Of a stretch of DNA of 64,000 bases, positions 46,678-55,770 are shown piece by piece. Source of the DNA: Calothrix membranacea FACHB-236 (lineage in GTDB: Bacteria > Cyanobacteriota > Cyanobacteriia > Cyanobacteriales > Nostocaceae). The notes under the pieces were generated by a model that had not been told where the DNA came from, did no database searches, and saw only the letters and a program-made list of their open reading frames with translations. The stretch is from NCBI RefSeq assembly GCF_014696315.1, contig NZ_JACJPX010000022.1, positions 43,224 to 107,223 of the forward strand. Direction: 5' to 3'. Numbering within the stretch: the first letter of the stretch is position 1; every line of letters starts with the position of its first letter. The position numbers and the translations under genes are program-made.

Positions 46678-49362
46678 TTATCTAGAAACCGCAGCACAGG
46701 TTAAAGATGGTTGTACATTAGCAGTTTGAGCCGCGACTAGCTCAATTTTGCCATCAGCACGACGATGCCAAGATGTAGCTTGCACAAGAGTCTTTGGTGG
46801 TTGGGGAATTTGAGCTTGTACTGAGTTTTTGTTGCGGAATGCAGAGATGTTACGGGTATCAGACCAAGTGCGATCGCTCCTCACTTCTTGCGTCGGATTT
46901 TGTGGTGTTCCACCCCGACCTGTGGCGATAAAACTACTATCACTGTTATCTATACAACCTGTAGCAATTTGTTGTGACTGGTCAGTAACATTCCCTGGTA
47001 ATTTAACTAAACCAGAATTTGGATCAACACCAAAGTTATTAATTTGCACTGTGCCACTAACCCCAAATTCGGAACTCGCTGTAATGTCACTTTCCGGGGT
47101 GAGTTGGTCGTGGAATTCTAGTCCAAATAAACCCTGAGTTTGAATACCAATATTACCACCAGCCCCTTTAATGGCATTGGCAGTAATATCGCTGTTTTCT
47201 AAACCAATAATAATCGGTGCATTAATGCTGATATTGCCGCCTGTAGCTGTTCCTGTGGCATTGGTGTTAATTTTACTCCCATAACGCATCAATAGAACAT
47301 CAGTATTGAGAGTAATATTACCGCGATCGCCTGCGGAAACTTCTGAAAGCAGATTGCCTCCTTGTTTGAGTTTGATCTGGTTGGCATTAACGATCAAGTT
47401 ACCTGCATTACCCCTACCTGTATTACTGACGGAAATTTGCCCATCATCAAGAACATTGAGCTGATCTGTCACTAGATTAACTGAACCCGCATCAGAGGTG
47501 CTAGTAGAAGCCGCCGTAATGCTACTTGGGAGAATGCGACCATTGGTTAAGGGTTGGGAATTACCCTCTACAGTTAGATTGTTGACTTGCAAATTAACAT
47601 TACCAGCCACACCATTGCCATCTGTGGAGGAGGTAATTTGTCCACCGTTGAAGACGCGCAAGCTATCTGCTGTCAAGCTAATATTGCCCCCTTGACCTGT
47701 GGAATTTTGCCCTACCGCTACAGTAATACCACTGGGGGCCTGGCTGAAAAGATCAACCACGGGATCACTGACTTCTACATTAGTGGCTTGAATCGTGATA
47801 TTCCCAGATGTTCCTCTACCCGCAAAGGCAGCGATTGGACTTCCGGCGATCTCACTGGAGATAGTTCCACCACCAGCTAAAGCGAGTTGCCCAGCGTTAA
47901 TCGTAATATTGCCCCCTTGTCCCTCTGCTAACGTCGAAACCCCACTAAGCACAGCACTCGTAACATCAAGAGGAGTTGTACCTCGAATATCTAAACGCTC
48001 AGTTGCCGTGATAGAAATATCCCCAGCTTTGCCTGTTGTGGGATTAGGAAAGCCGAATAGGTTAGTACTGACACGTCCCCCATCCAACAGGCGTACCCGA
48101 TCAGCTTGTAATGTAATCTTGCCACTGCTATTCTGTTGTCCACCCGAAACCAGCGTTGTAATAGCACTGATAGTAGGGAGTCCTGTGACTGGGTTTGAAA
48201 ATGGGCCGTAGCCACTAACATCTATATCGGTAGCATGAATCGTAATATTGCCTGTTTTAGCATTGTCAACAGAAGCAAAAGTCAAGAAGTTAACACCAAA
48301 GTTGAAGGAGTTTATCCATGCTCCATTGGCAAGGAGCAATCGTGGAGTATCCACCGTGATATCCCCAGCAATTGCTCCATTGCCAGTCACAGTGGTTGTT
48401 AAGCCTGGATTCATATAATTAGAGGGGTTAGAGATACCCAACAAATCCACAAATTCTGTAGTTTGGACGTTAATGCCCTGTCCTTGCCCATTCGCCCCAG
48501 TCGAGGATTCTATATTTGAGCCATCTTGCACAGTCAACCCACGCCCCCGGATGTTGATCGCGCCTCCCGTTGCCCCACTGGTGTTGATATAGGAAGATTG
48601 TTGCAGGGTGACAGTTCCCCAGGTTGGTGATGGAGATGAACTCGCCAATTGCCAATTACCAGAGGTGGGAATATTCACCGTGCCATTTTGCATGGCCCAC
48701 AGTTCCACATGACCATCCGGCGCAGAAATGTTGGTACTATTAATATCCACTTGTCCCCCAATCAGAGCCAGCGTTTGATTTGGTGCCATCGACAATGTCG
48801 GTATCCGAAACAGGAAATTGTTGGCAGGGGAACCTTGGACTGCGATTGCTCCAGCATTAGCTCCTAGTTGTAGTCCCACAGGTACGCTCATGGTCAGCAA
48901 TGGTGCCGCGCTGAGATTCGTTGCACTAAACTCTGTCCCATCCGCAAATTTAATACTATTTGCTGTCGTTCCTATAAATGAACCACCAATATTCAAGCTG
49001 GCATTTTTGCCAAAAATAATTCCGGCTGGGTTGAGTAAAAATAAATTGGCGCTACCATTTGCCTGAATTAAACCATCAATATGGGAAACACTACCACCAG
49101 TGACACGACTAAAAATATTTTGGATATCTAAAGCATTGTTGAAGAATGCCGAACCTTGGCTAGGAATGGAAAATTGGCTGAAGCTATGAAATAAATTGTT
49201 GCCAACGCGATCGCCATTAGTGATGGTGAAATGATTACCACTTTGGGAAACAGTAGTTTTGAGGGTTCCGTCAGAAATTACTTGAGCGTTAACCGAACTG
49301 TTGCAAACAGCACATGCTATCATTCCACTGATTAAACCAAACCCCGCAAAAGTTACTTTCAT
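46678..49362 (-). CDS. TPS-type secreted exoprotein TpsA3
   Basis: About 894 residues from ATG 49362; the TTG three bases before is rejected because GGAGA lies seven bases before the ATG. The signal peptide ends SSVNA. The TPS domain holds NLFLLNPAGIIFGKNASLNI and GSFIGTTANSIKF. The beta-helix body contains NFLFRIPTLSMAPNQTLALI and VELWAMQNGTVNI, placing it with TpsA1 and TpsA8. The C-terminal module is complete (GVDPNSGLVKLPGNVTDQSQ, IATGC, RSDRTWSDTRNISAF, LTCAAVSR). The gap to TpsA4 is 73 bases, so read-through is likely. Confidence 0.93.
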   Translation of the reverse strand: MKVTFAGFGLISGMIACAVCNSSVNAQVISDGTLKTTVSQSGNHFTITNGDRVGNNLFHSFSQFSIPSQGSAFFNNALDIQNIFSRVTGGSVSHIDGLIQANGSANLFLLNPAGIIFGKNASLNIGGSFIGTTANSIKFADGTEFSATNLSAAPLLTMSVPVGLQLGANAGAIAVQGSPANNFLFRIPTLSMAPNQTLALIGGQVDINSTNISAPDGHVELWAMQNGTVNIPTSGNWQLASSSPSPTWGTVTLQQSSYINTSGATGGAINIRGRGLTVQDGSNIESSTGANGQGQGINVQTTEFVDLLGISNPSNYMNPGLTTTVTGNGAIAGDITVDTPRLLLANGAWINSFNFGVNFLTFASVDNAKTGNITIHATDIDVSGYGPFSNPVTGLPTISAITTLVSGGQQNSSGKITLQADRVRLLDGGRVSTNLFGFPNPTTGKAGDISITATERLDIRGTTPLDVTSAVLSGVSTLAEGQGGNITINAGQLALAGGGTISSEIAGSPIAAFAGRGTSGNITIQATNVEVSDPVVDLFSQAPSGITVAVGQNSTGQGGNISLTADSLRVFNGGQITSSTDGNGVAGNVNLQVNNLTVEGNSQPLTNGRILPSSITAASTSTSDAGSVNLVTDQLNVLDDGQISVSNTGRGNAGNLIVNANQIKLKQGGNLLSEVSAGDRGNITLNTDVLLMRYGSKINTNATGTATGGNISINAPIIIGLENSDITANAIKGAGGNIGIQTQGLFGLEFHDQLTPESDITASSEFGVSGTVQINNFGVDPNSGLVKLPGNVTDQSQQIATGCIDNSDSSFIATGRGGTPQNPTQEVRSDRTWSDTRNISAFRNKNSVQAQIPQPPKTLVQATSWHRRADGKIELVAAQTANVQPSLTCAAVSR

Positions 49363-49438
49363 CAACCAATCTCCGGTTTTGCCTATGTATATAGGTTTCC
49401 CGGAAAAGTATTTTTTGTAACCCTATTAGGGATTGTAA

Positions 49439-51931
49439 TTAACTTTTAGGAATCGCAGCACAGGTTAATGTTTTTTGTACTTGGGTGGGAGATTTATCTG
49501 CAACTAACTCAATTTTTCCTTGGGTATTACGATGCCAAGAAGTTGCTTGGACAAGATTTTCTGGGGATTTAGGTATTTGTGCTTGTACTAGCTGGGTTTG
49601 ACGATATGCAGAGATATCACGGGTATCAGACCAAGTGCGATCGCTCCTCACTTCTTGCATGGGATTTTGCGGTACACCACCGCGTCCTGTAGCTATAAAA
49701 CTACTGCCACTATTATCAGAACAACCACTAGCAATTTGCTGGGACGGATCGGTAACATTAGCTGGTAATTCCACTAAGCCTGAGTTGGGATCGATACCGA
49801 TGTTGTGAATTTCAACTGTACCGCTAACCCCGAATTGCGAGGTGGCGGTAATATCGCTATCATCGGTGAGTTGGGGACGGAATTCTAATCCTAAAATAGC
49901 TTGAGTGCCAATTTGGATATTTCCCCCAGTTCCTAGCACCGCATTGGCAATAATGTCGCTATTTTCCCATGCAGTAATAGTAGGTGCATTGATGTTGATA
50001 TTCCCTCCATTGCCGGAACCACCAGCTGTGGCTGTAATATTACTGCGATCACGCATGAGAACAAACTTGCCTACTTGCAAGCTGATGTCACCACCATTAC
50101 CAGATTCTGTCTGCGCCTGAATTAAGCTGTGATTTTTTAATTGAATGTTATCTGCAGTAATATTGAGATTGCCACCATTGCCTGTACCTTGACTAGTCAC
50201 GCTCACTGTACCACCATCTGTCAGCATCAGGTTGGGTGTAGTAATGCTGAGTGTACCTGCATTGGCTGTGAGTATATTCGGCAAACTCAAGAATAGACGC
50301 AGCTGTGGGCTTACAAAACTTACAGCAGAGTTAATACTACTGTTATTGTTAGGACTTTTACCACTAATTGCGATCGCTTCGCTAGCAGTGATATTTACAT
50401 TTCCCCCATTGCCCACAAGAAATGCGGATGAACCGATTGCACCTCCATTGAGAACTTGCAAGGTGCCAGTATTAAGTGTCAAATCTTTAGCATTTCCCAA
50501 GGCAAACGTAGTAGTAGTAATATTGCTATAAACTCCAAAAGGATTTTCTCCGATGACTGTGGTATTTTGATTACTAATTCTTACCCCGCCACTAGAACCT
50601 TTACCAAAAGTTACTGATGATAATGAGCTGCCATCAGATATGAATAAAGTATCACCATCAATAGAGATATCGCCAGCTTTCCCAGTACTATATGTGCTAG
50701 TGGTAATGCTTGAAACGCCAGTAGTATTGAGAGGTGAAAAGCCTGAGATTTCTATATCTGCTGCTTGAATCTGAATGTTGCCACTATCAGCAACTCCATA
50801 AGTTATATTATTTATCCCTGCACCTTGCTGGAGTGTTAAACGGGGAGTAATAATTTGGATATTGGCTCCATTACCTTTTCCCAAAGCTTCACTACGAATC
50901 CAACTCCGAATTTTGCCATCGGATGTTGTACCAATAAAATTGATTGCTTCTGATGCTTGTAAGTTAATATTTCCACTGGGAAGATTGCCCAGATTTGTTG
51001 ATAGCAATAGCGAACCCTCAGTAAATTCAATCTTGCGTCCTTGCAGCTGAATTGAACCTGCATTTACTCCACTAACTTCTAATAGCGACTTTTGTATTAG
51101 TTGAATATCTCTAAAAGTTTGTTCGTTACCATACTCAAATGTATACCCCTGAGTAGTTGGCGCTAAAGTAACTAAACCTGCATCTGCTAAACTACCTAAC
51201 TCTATATGCCCTGTTTTAGCCATGAGAGTTGCACCATTCAAACTCAAATTTCCACCTATCAAAGCTAGAGTTTTTCCTGGCTGTACTTGTAACATTGTTG
51301 AGCTAGGATTGTGAACTACAGGAGCTAGAACATTATTAATACCTATGCTATGTCCGCTACCTTGAACTTGTATAGATGCAGGCTGTTTACCCATTTGCAG
51401 CCCCATTGGAACATTCATGCTGAATAATGGTGTAGCTTGGGGATTCACGGCGCTAAATTCAGCCCCATCAGCAAATTTAATACTATTAGCTGTTGTAGCA
51501 ATAAATGAACCGCCAATATTCAAAGCGGCATCTTTACCAAAGATAATTCCCGCAGGATTCATTAAAAATAAACTTACGGGGTTATTACTATGAAGTGTAC
51601 TAATCGCCCCGTCAATCTGAGAAATATTTCCCCCAGTTACCCGACTAAATATAGTTGTAATATTAGGTGTATTTACTAAATCAAAAGTTGCGGAAGTACC
51701 TGTAGTTAGAGAAAAATTACTAAAGCTATGAAATAAATTATTACCTTTTTCGTTACCATTAATAATAGTGAAATCATTACCATTTGGATTGACAATGGTA
51801 TTGGTAGTACCATCTGCAGTCACCTGAGCATTCGCAAATCTATCACTTATAAAGATGATTGCTAATGGCAGCAGAATGAAACTTGCCAATATGCGATTAT
51901 GCAAACCTAAGCCAACAAAAAGCGATCGCAA
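49439..51931 (-). CDS. TPS-type secreted exoprotein TpsA4 with TTG start
   Basis: The 830-residue protein has a signal peptide ending RFANA and a TPS domain with SLFLMNPAGIIFGKDAALNI. The body is closest to TpsA2 (GRKIEFTEGSLLLSTNLG, VYSNITTTTFALGNAKDLTL). The C-terminal module is complete (GIDPNSGLVELPANVTDPSQ, IASGC, RSDRTWSDTRDISAY, LTCAAIPKS). No ATG is available before the signal peptide. The start is TTG at 51931, with GGAGA seven bases upstream, in the same place as the ATG of TpsA8 (MRAMF versus MRSLF). The TTG runs into a HIP1 octamer at codons 2-4. Confidence 0.92.
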   Translation of the reverse strand: MRSLFVGLGLHNRILASFILLPLAIIFISDRFANAQVTADGTTNTIVNPNGNDFTIINGNEKGNNLFHSFSNFSLTTGTSATFDLVNTPNITTIFSRVTGGNISQIDGAISTLHSNNPVSLFLMNPAGIIFGKDAALNIGGSFIATTANSIKFADGAEFSAVNPQATPLFSMNVPMGLQMGKQPASIQVQGSGHSIGINNVLAPVVHNPSSTMLQVQPGKTLALIGGNLSLNGATLMAKTGHIELGSLADAGLVTLAPTTQGYTFEYGNEQTFRDIQLIQKSLLEVSGVNAGSIQLQGRKIEFTEGSLLLSTNLGNLPSGNINLQASEAINFIGTTSDGKIRSWIRSEALGKGNGANIQIITPRLTLQQGAGINNITYGVADSGNIQIQAADIEISGFSPLNTTGVSSITTSTYSTGKAGDISIDGDTLFISDGSSLSSVTFGKGSSGGVRISNQNTTVIGENPFGVYSNITTTTFALGNAKDLTLNTGTLQVLNGGAIGSSAFLVGNGGNVNITASEAIAISGKSPNNNSSINSAVSFVSPQLRLFLSLPNILTANAGTLSITTPNLMLTDGGTVSVTSQGTGNGGNLNITADNIQLKNHSLIQAQTESGNGGDISLQVGKFVLMRDRSNITATAGGSGNGGNININAPTITAWENSDIIANAVLGTGGNIQIGTQAILGLEFRPQLTDDSDITATSQFGVSGTVEIHNIGIDPNSGLVELPANVTDPSQQIASGCSDNSGSSFIATGRGGVPQNPMQEVRSDRTWSDTRDISAYRQTQLVQAQIPKSPENLVQATSWHRNTQGKIELVADKSPTQVQKTLTCAAIPKS

Positions 51932-51938
51932 TTTTCCG

Positions 51939-51943
51939 TCTCC
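51939..51943 (-). promoter_or_regulatory. RBS that fixes the TTG start of TpsA4
   Basis: GGAGA is followed by a 7-base spacer (CGGAAAA) and TTG. TpsA8 (63823-63827, spacer TTGAAAA, ATG) and TpsA3 (49370-49374, 7-base spacer, ATG) have the same geometry. Confidence 0.75.
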
Positions 51944-51947
51944 TTTT

Positions 51948-52361
51948 ATACATGGATAAGTTAATATTCCCCAAATACAATACTGCTGAACATTAAAATT
52001 CGTGGAATTATTTGCAGTACGAAAGGAGAAGAGCGATCGCTGGTTATTTTGGCTGCTAAATTAACTCTGTATCACTAGGGTAAGGCAAGCACCTCGGCTC
52101 CTCTCGGCGACTGGGCAGGAGGGAAGAGGATTATCAATACTTGTCGGTTAAGGGGAAAAGGGGCAAGAAAAAACCTTTAACCCTTACCCTTTCTCCTGCG
52201 GAGACGCTACGCGTAGCTTGCTTCCCCGCAGGGGTACACCTTTTCCCCAAACTAAATTCCGAGTTGAAAATCCTTAACCGAGCAGTATTGAGAGGATTAT
52301 AGCTTTGTTTACCTTTCTTAACTTAGTTTTGTTTTTTCCCACTGACATAATTAAATATATA
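51948..52361. repeat. Intergenic region with dispersed palindromic repeat
   Basis: CTCCTGCGGAGACGCTACGC followed by GTAGCTTGCTTCCCCGCAGG (about 52193-52234) contains the palindrome CTACGCGTAG (52207-52216) and outer complementary CCTGCGG/CCGCAGG arms. A HIP1 site lies near 52034. The TpsA4 promoter is expected close to its start. No gene is supported. Confidence 0.7.
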
Positions 52362-52697
52362 TTAAGCTACACCATAATCAGTATATTGACGTATTTGAGG
52401 TGGATGAAAACCCAAAATAATATCCTCTTTGGGAACCCCAGCTTCTAACAATTCCTCAGCAACCGGACGATTTGTACCATCGTGTTGAATCCATATTTTC
52501 CCTTGAATAATATCGATATGTACAACACAACCATGTACCCGACGTTGCCCATCCCAACCTACGTGCATCACTTCATAATGGTCTGTTTCTGGGTTAACAA
52601 TTGCCTCAGTTTCTATTTGACCGTGAGATGGTTTATATTTGGCATATTCATAGATTAAGTCCCGTACTATTTGACGATAGCGGTTTAAGGTATCCAT
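52362..52697 (-). CDS. xisI: XisI-family protein
   Basis: The 111-residue XisI family protein reads MDTLNRYRQIVRDLIYEYAK, VMHVGWDGQRRVHGCVVHID, KIWIQHDGT and LLEAGVPKEDIILGFHPP, all signature segments. The family was named for the excision-controlling factor of the Anabaena fdxN element; most genomes carry several copies away from any element. Its start overlaps the xisH stop by 13 bases, so the pair is coupled. No integrase or element border is in the window. Confidence 0.95.
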   Translation of the reverse strand: MDTLNRYRQIVRDLIYEYAKYKPSHGQIETEAIVNPETDHYEVMHVGWDGQRRVHGCVVHIDIIQGKIWIQHDGTNRPVAEELLEAGVPKEDIILGFHPPQIRQYTDYGVA

Positions 52698-53104
52698 TGC
52701 ACAATACTCCTTTGTTGCTCATCAAATACTAAAAGTTTAATTTCTAAGCGCTTGAGGATTAATTGCCCTAATTTTTCTGTAAAAATACTTTCGTAGGAAC
52801 GCTGGGGAACAGCTAGGTAAAGTATTCGTTCCGATGCTATTTCTGCTAGAATGCTTTGATAAATACCATATTGCCCAGCAGCTTCTTCTAAATCCCGAAC
52901 TGGCGAAGGTTTCAAAAAACTTTTAATTTCAACTGCTATTTTAAAATGATCTTTTTGAGCTGCTATTGTTGTTCTTTCTGCCGCTAAATCAACATAAAGG
53001 TCTCTACCACCATAAGATAAAAGCAAGGGGTCATCGGTAATCTCCCAGCCATCATTTATTAGAGCTTGAACGACGGTATCATGATAAAAAGCCTGGGCAG
53101 GCAT
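52685..53104 (-). CDS. xisH: XisH-family protein (nuclease-like fold)
   Basis: The 139-residue protein starts MPAQAFYHDTVVQALINDGW at ATG 53104; the TTG at 53110 is rejected. RDLYVDLAAER, FKIAVEIKSFLKPSPVRDLE and GQYGIYQSIL follow, as in XisH. The D-(x)n-ExK pattern (VDLAAER, VEIKSF) is that of a PD-(D/E)XK nuclease-like fold with the acidic and lysine residues in place. It begins 42 bases after TpsA5. Function outside fdxN excision is unknown; a two-gene toxin-antitoxin-like role has been a matter of speculation. Confidence 0.95.
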   Translation of the reverse strand: MPAQAFYHDTVVQALINDGWEITDDPLLLSYGGRDLYVDLAAERTTIAAQKDHFKIAVEIKSFLKPSPVRDLEEAAGQYGIYQSILAEIASERILYLAVPQRSYESIFTEKLGQLILKRLEIKLLVFDEQQRSIVQWIP

Positions 53105-53146
53105 AGTCAAGTGGCAATTGTTATTGTCGTTGATGACTCTTATATA

Positions 53147-55639
53147 TTATCTGGGAACCGCAGCACAGGTTAATGTTGGTTGCATTTGAACAGAAAATTT
53201 ATCTGCAACTAACTCAATTTTCCCTTGGGTATTACGTCGCCAAGCAGTGGCTTGGACAAGAACCTCTGGAGATTGGGGGATTTGTGCTTGTACTGGCGCT
53301 GTTTTACGGAATGCAGAGATATCACGGCTATCAGACCAAGTGCGATCGCGCCTCACTTCTTGCATAGGATTTTGTGGTATACCACCCCTTCCTATAGCGA
53401 CAAAACTACTACCTGTATTTGCTGAACAACCTGTAGCTATTTGCTGTGATGGATCGGTAACATTTGCTGGTAGTTCGACTAAACCAGAGTTGGGGTCAAT
53501 ACCAACATTATTGATTTGTACTGTACCGTTAACACCAAATTGAGAACTGGCTGTAATGTCATTTTCTGGAGTCAGTTGGGGGCTAAACTTCAGTCCAAAG
53601 ATACCTTGAGTTGTGATTTGAATGTTACCACCATGACCTGTAACTGCGTTAGCCATAATGTCACTGTTGTTGAATCCGACAATAACTGGCGAATTAATCA
53701 TAATATTGCCGCCATCTCCTGAACCTAAAGCAGTTCCTATAATCAAACTCTGATCTCGAAGAATGAGCGCGTTTGTGTGGATATTCATCTCACCACCTTG
53801 CCCTGAAGCTGTAAAACTCGCTAAAAAGCCCTTATTTAACTCCACCATTTCCGCATTGATGTTCAGTGCGCCTGCATTCCCAATCCCATAGTTACCAGTA
53901 TTAATTCTGGCTTCATCGCTAATTTTGAGGATAGGAGTATTAACAGTCACCTGTCCCGAAGAACCTCTGGGAATTTCGCTCAAATTTAATAATTGGGTAT
54001 AGTAATCAGCGCTCAAAAAGCTAACAGTTGAAGAAATATTACTACCATAGGTGATACTTGGCGATCGACCACTTAAATTAATCGATTCCGTCGCATTCAC
54101 AGTCAAATCACCGGCATTACCTACCCCAAGACTCGCAGTTGTTACACTACCACTTTCCTTGATTGTAAGTGTGCGAGTATTCAGTCTCAGTTTCCCAGCA
54201 TTACCACCATTACCAATAGTCGTATTAGCAATGACGCTAGCAATACTTATGGGAGTTGCACCAATGACATTCACGCTATCGGCATCAATTGTAACTGTAC
54301 CACTCGTACCCAGTCCAAAGGTTGTGGAGCCGAGATAAGCACCGTCGAACACAGATAAATTCTGTGTTGTGACATTCACATCACCAGCTTTTCCTGTAGA
54401 GGATGTGAGTGTTCCGATTGCTGCGTAGACTGAAGGGTCGGTAGAAATGTAACCATTGACATTCAAATTAGAGGTTGTAATGCTGATATCACCACTATCG
54501 GTAGATTTATAATTACGGTTACTAACTACTGCACCGTTGTTAACGCTTAAATTTGGTGTAATAACGCTAATATTACCACTCATACCACTGCTGACGGTCT
54601 CGTTGATTATACTGGTACGAATTTTCAGATCAGTAGTTGCACCAGACAATTTTAGAGTATCAGAGGCGAAAACATGGATATCTCCAGCCTTTTGAATTCC
54701 TCGGTTTTGCACCCATAATACAGAGCCATCTGTAAGGCTAACTTTGCGACCTTGTACTTGAATAGAACCCGCATTTATACCATTAACATTCACAAGCGAT
54801 CGCCCTGCAAGATTAATATCACCAAATGTAGAAATGTTTTGATAATCCAGCTTTAACCCTTGACTGACTCTATTGAGTATAACTTCACCTTCAGTTACAC
54901 TACCGAGTTCAACTCGTCCCTGGGGAGCAACCAAAATCCCACCATTAAGGTCAATAGAAGAACCCAAAAGTGCTAATGTTTGTCCCGATGTCACAGCTAA
55001 ATTACCCTCCAATACTGTCGGGATATAAGGAGTAATCAGCGGATTTTGAGAGGTGAGATGATGTCCAGTTCCTTGTAAAGCAATTTTTCCTGAGTTTTGA
55101 CCAAACTGCAAGCCTATTGGTACATTCATGGTTAATAATGGCTTCTCAGTTAAATTCACAGCGCTAAATTCTGTACCATCTGCAAACTTAATACTATTCG
55201 CCGTTGTCCCTAAAAATGAGCCGCTAATATTTAATCTGGCATTTGACCCAAATAAAATACCATTGGGATTCATTAAAAATAAATTAACTGAGTTATTGCC
55301 ATGAACTGTGCTAATTAACCCATCAATACTAGTAATATTACTACCTGTAACTCGACTAAATATGTTTGTAGTATTTGGTGTATTCACTAAATCAAAAGTT
55401 GCTGAACCACCTGTAGGCACCGAGAAATTACTAAAGCTGTGAAATAAATTATTACCTTTGTCTAGTCCATTGAGAATAATAAAATTATTGTTATTAGAGT
55501 TAACAATAGTGTTAGTACTACCATCAGATGTTACCTGAGCCATAGCAGGTAAGACTAAAACCACATTGCATAAGCAAGTGGATAATATTGCTTTTAAAGC
55601 GTTAATTTTTTGGTTTGTTGATTTGTCAATTACTCTCAT
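53147..55639 (-). CDS. TPS-type secreted exoprotein TpsA5
   Basis: About 830 residues from ATG 55639 (MRVIDKSTNQ); the frame opens at ATG 55684, but that start gives a poor signal peptide and has no spaced RBS. The signal peptide ends LPAMA. The TPS domain has NLFLMNPNGILFGSNARLNI. The body resembles TpsA7 (VNETVSSGMSGNISVITPNL, GAVVSNRNYKSTDSGDISI). The C-terminal module is complete (GIDPNSGLVELPANVTDPSQ, IATGC, RRDRTWSDSRDISAF, LTCAAVPR). The body is rich in Gly, Asn, Ser and Thr with few charges. Confidence 0.92.
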   Translation of the reverse strand: MRVIDKSTNQKINALKAILSTCLCNVVLVLPAMAQVTSDGSTNTIVNSNNNNFIILNGLDKGNNLFHSFSNFSVPTGGSATFDLVNTPNTTNIFSRVTGSNITSIDGLISTVHGNNSVNLFLMNPNGILFGSNARLNISGSFLGTTANSIKFADGTEFSAVNLTEKPLLTMNVPIGLQFGQNSGKIALQGTGHHLTSQNPLITPYIPTVLEGNLAVTSGQTLALLGSSIDLNGGILVAPQGRVELGSVTEGEVILNRVSQGLKLDYQNISTFGDINLAGRSLVNVNGINAGSIQVQGRKVSLTDGSVLWVQNRGIQKAGDIHVFASDTLKLSGATTDLKIRTSIINETVSSGMSGNISVITPNLSVNNGAVVSNRNYKSTDSGDISITTSNLNVNGYISTDPSVYAAIGTLTSSTGKAGDVNVTTQNLSVFDGAYLGSTTFGLGTSGTVTIDADSVNVIGATPISIASVIANTTIGNGGNAGKLRLNTRTLTIKESGSVTTASLGVGNAGDLTVNATESINLSGRSPSITYGSNISSTVSFLSADYYTQLLNLSEIPRGSSGQVTVNTPILKISDEARINTGNYGIGNAGALNINAEMVELNKGFLASFTASGQGGEMNIHTNALILRDQSLIIGTALGSGDGGNIMINSPVIVGFNNSDIMANAVTGHGGNIQITTQGIFGLKFSPQLTPENDITASSQFGVNGTVQINNVGIDPNSGLVELPANVTDPSQQIATGCSANTGSSFVAIGRGGIPQNPMQEVRRDRTWSDSRDISAFRKTAPVQAQIPQSPEVLVQATAWRRNTQGKIELVADKFSVQMQPTLTCAAVPR

Positions 55640-55770
55640 GCAGAAAATACTTTTTGAAATGCACAGTATTAGCATTCCCAGCATCTCTGTAGTAGTAACA
55701 TTTATAACTTAATAAATAAGTGTCTCCTAGTTATTATTTAAGGCGATGTTAATATCTTTGGGAAAAATTC

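Noticed and set aside
52362..53104. Border of an excisable fdxN-type element at xisHI
   Set aside because: No recombinase, no split gene and no element-border direct repeat was found; xisHI copies are common outside such elements.
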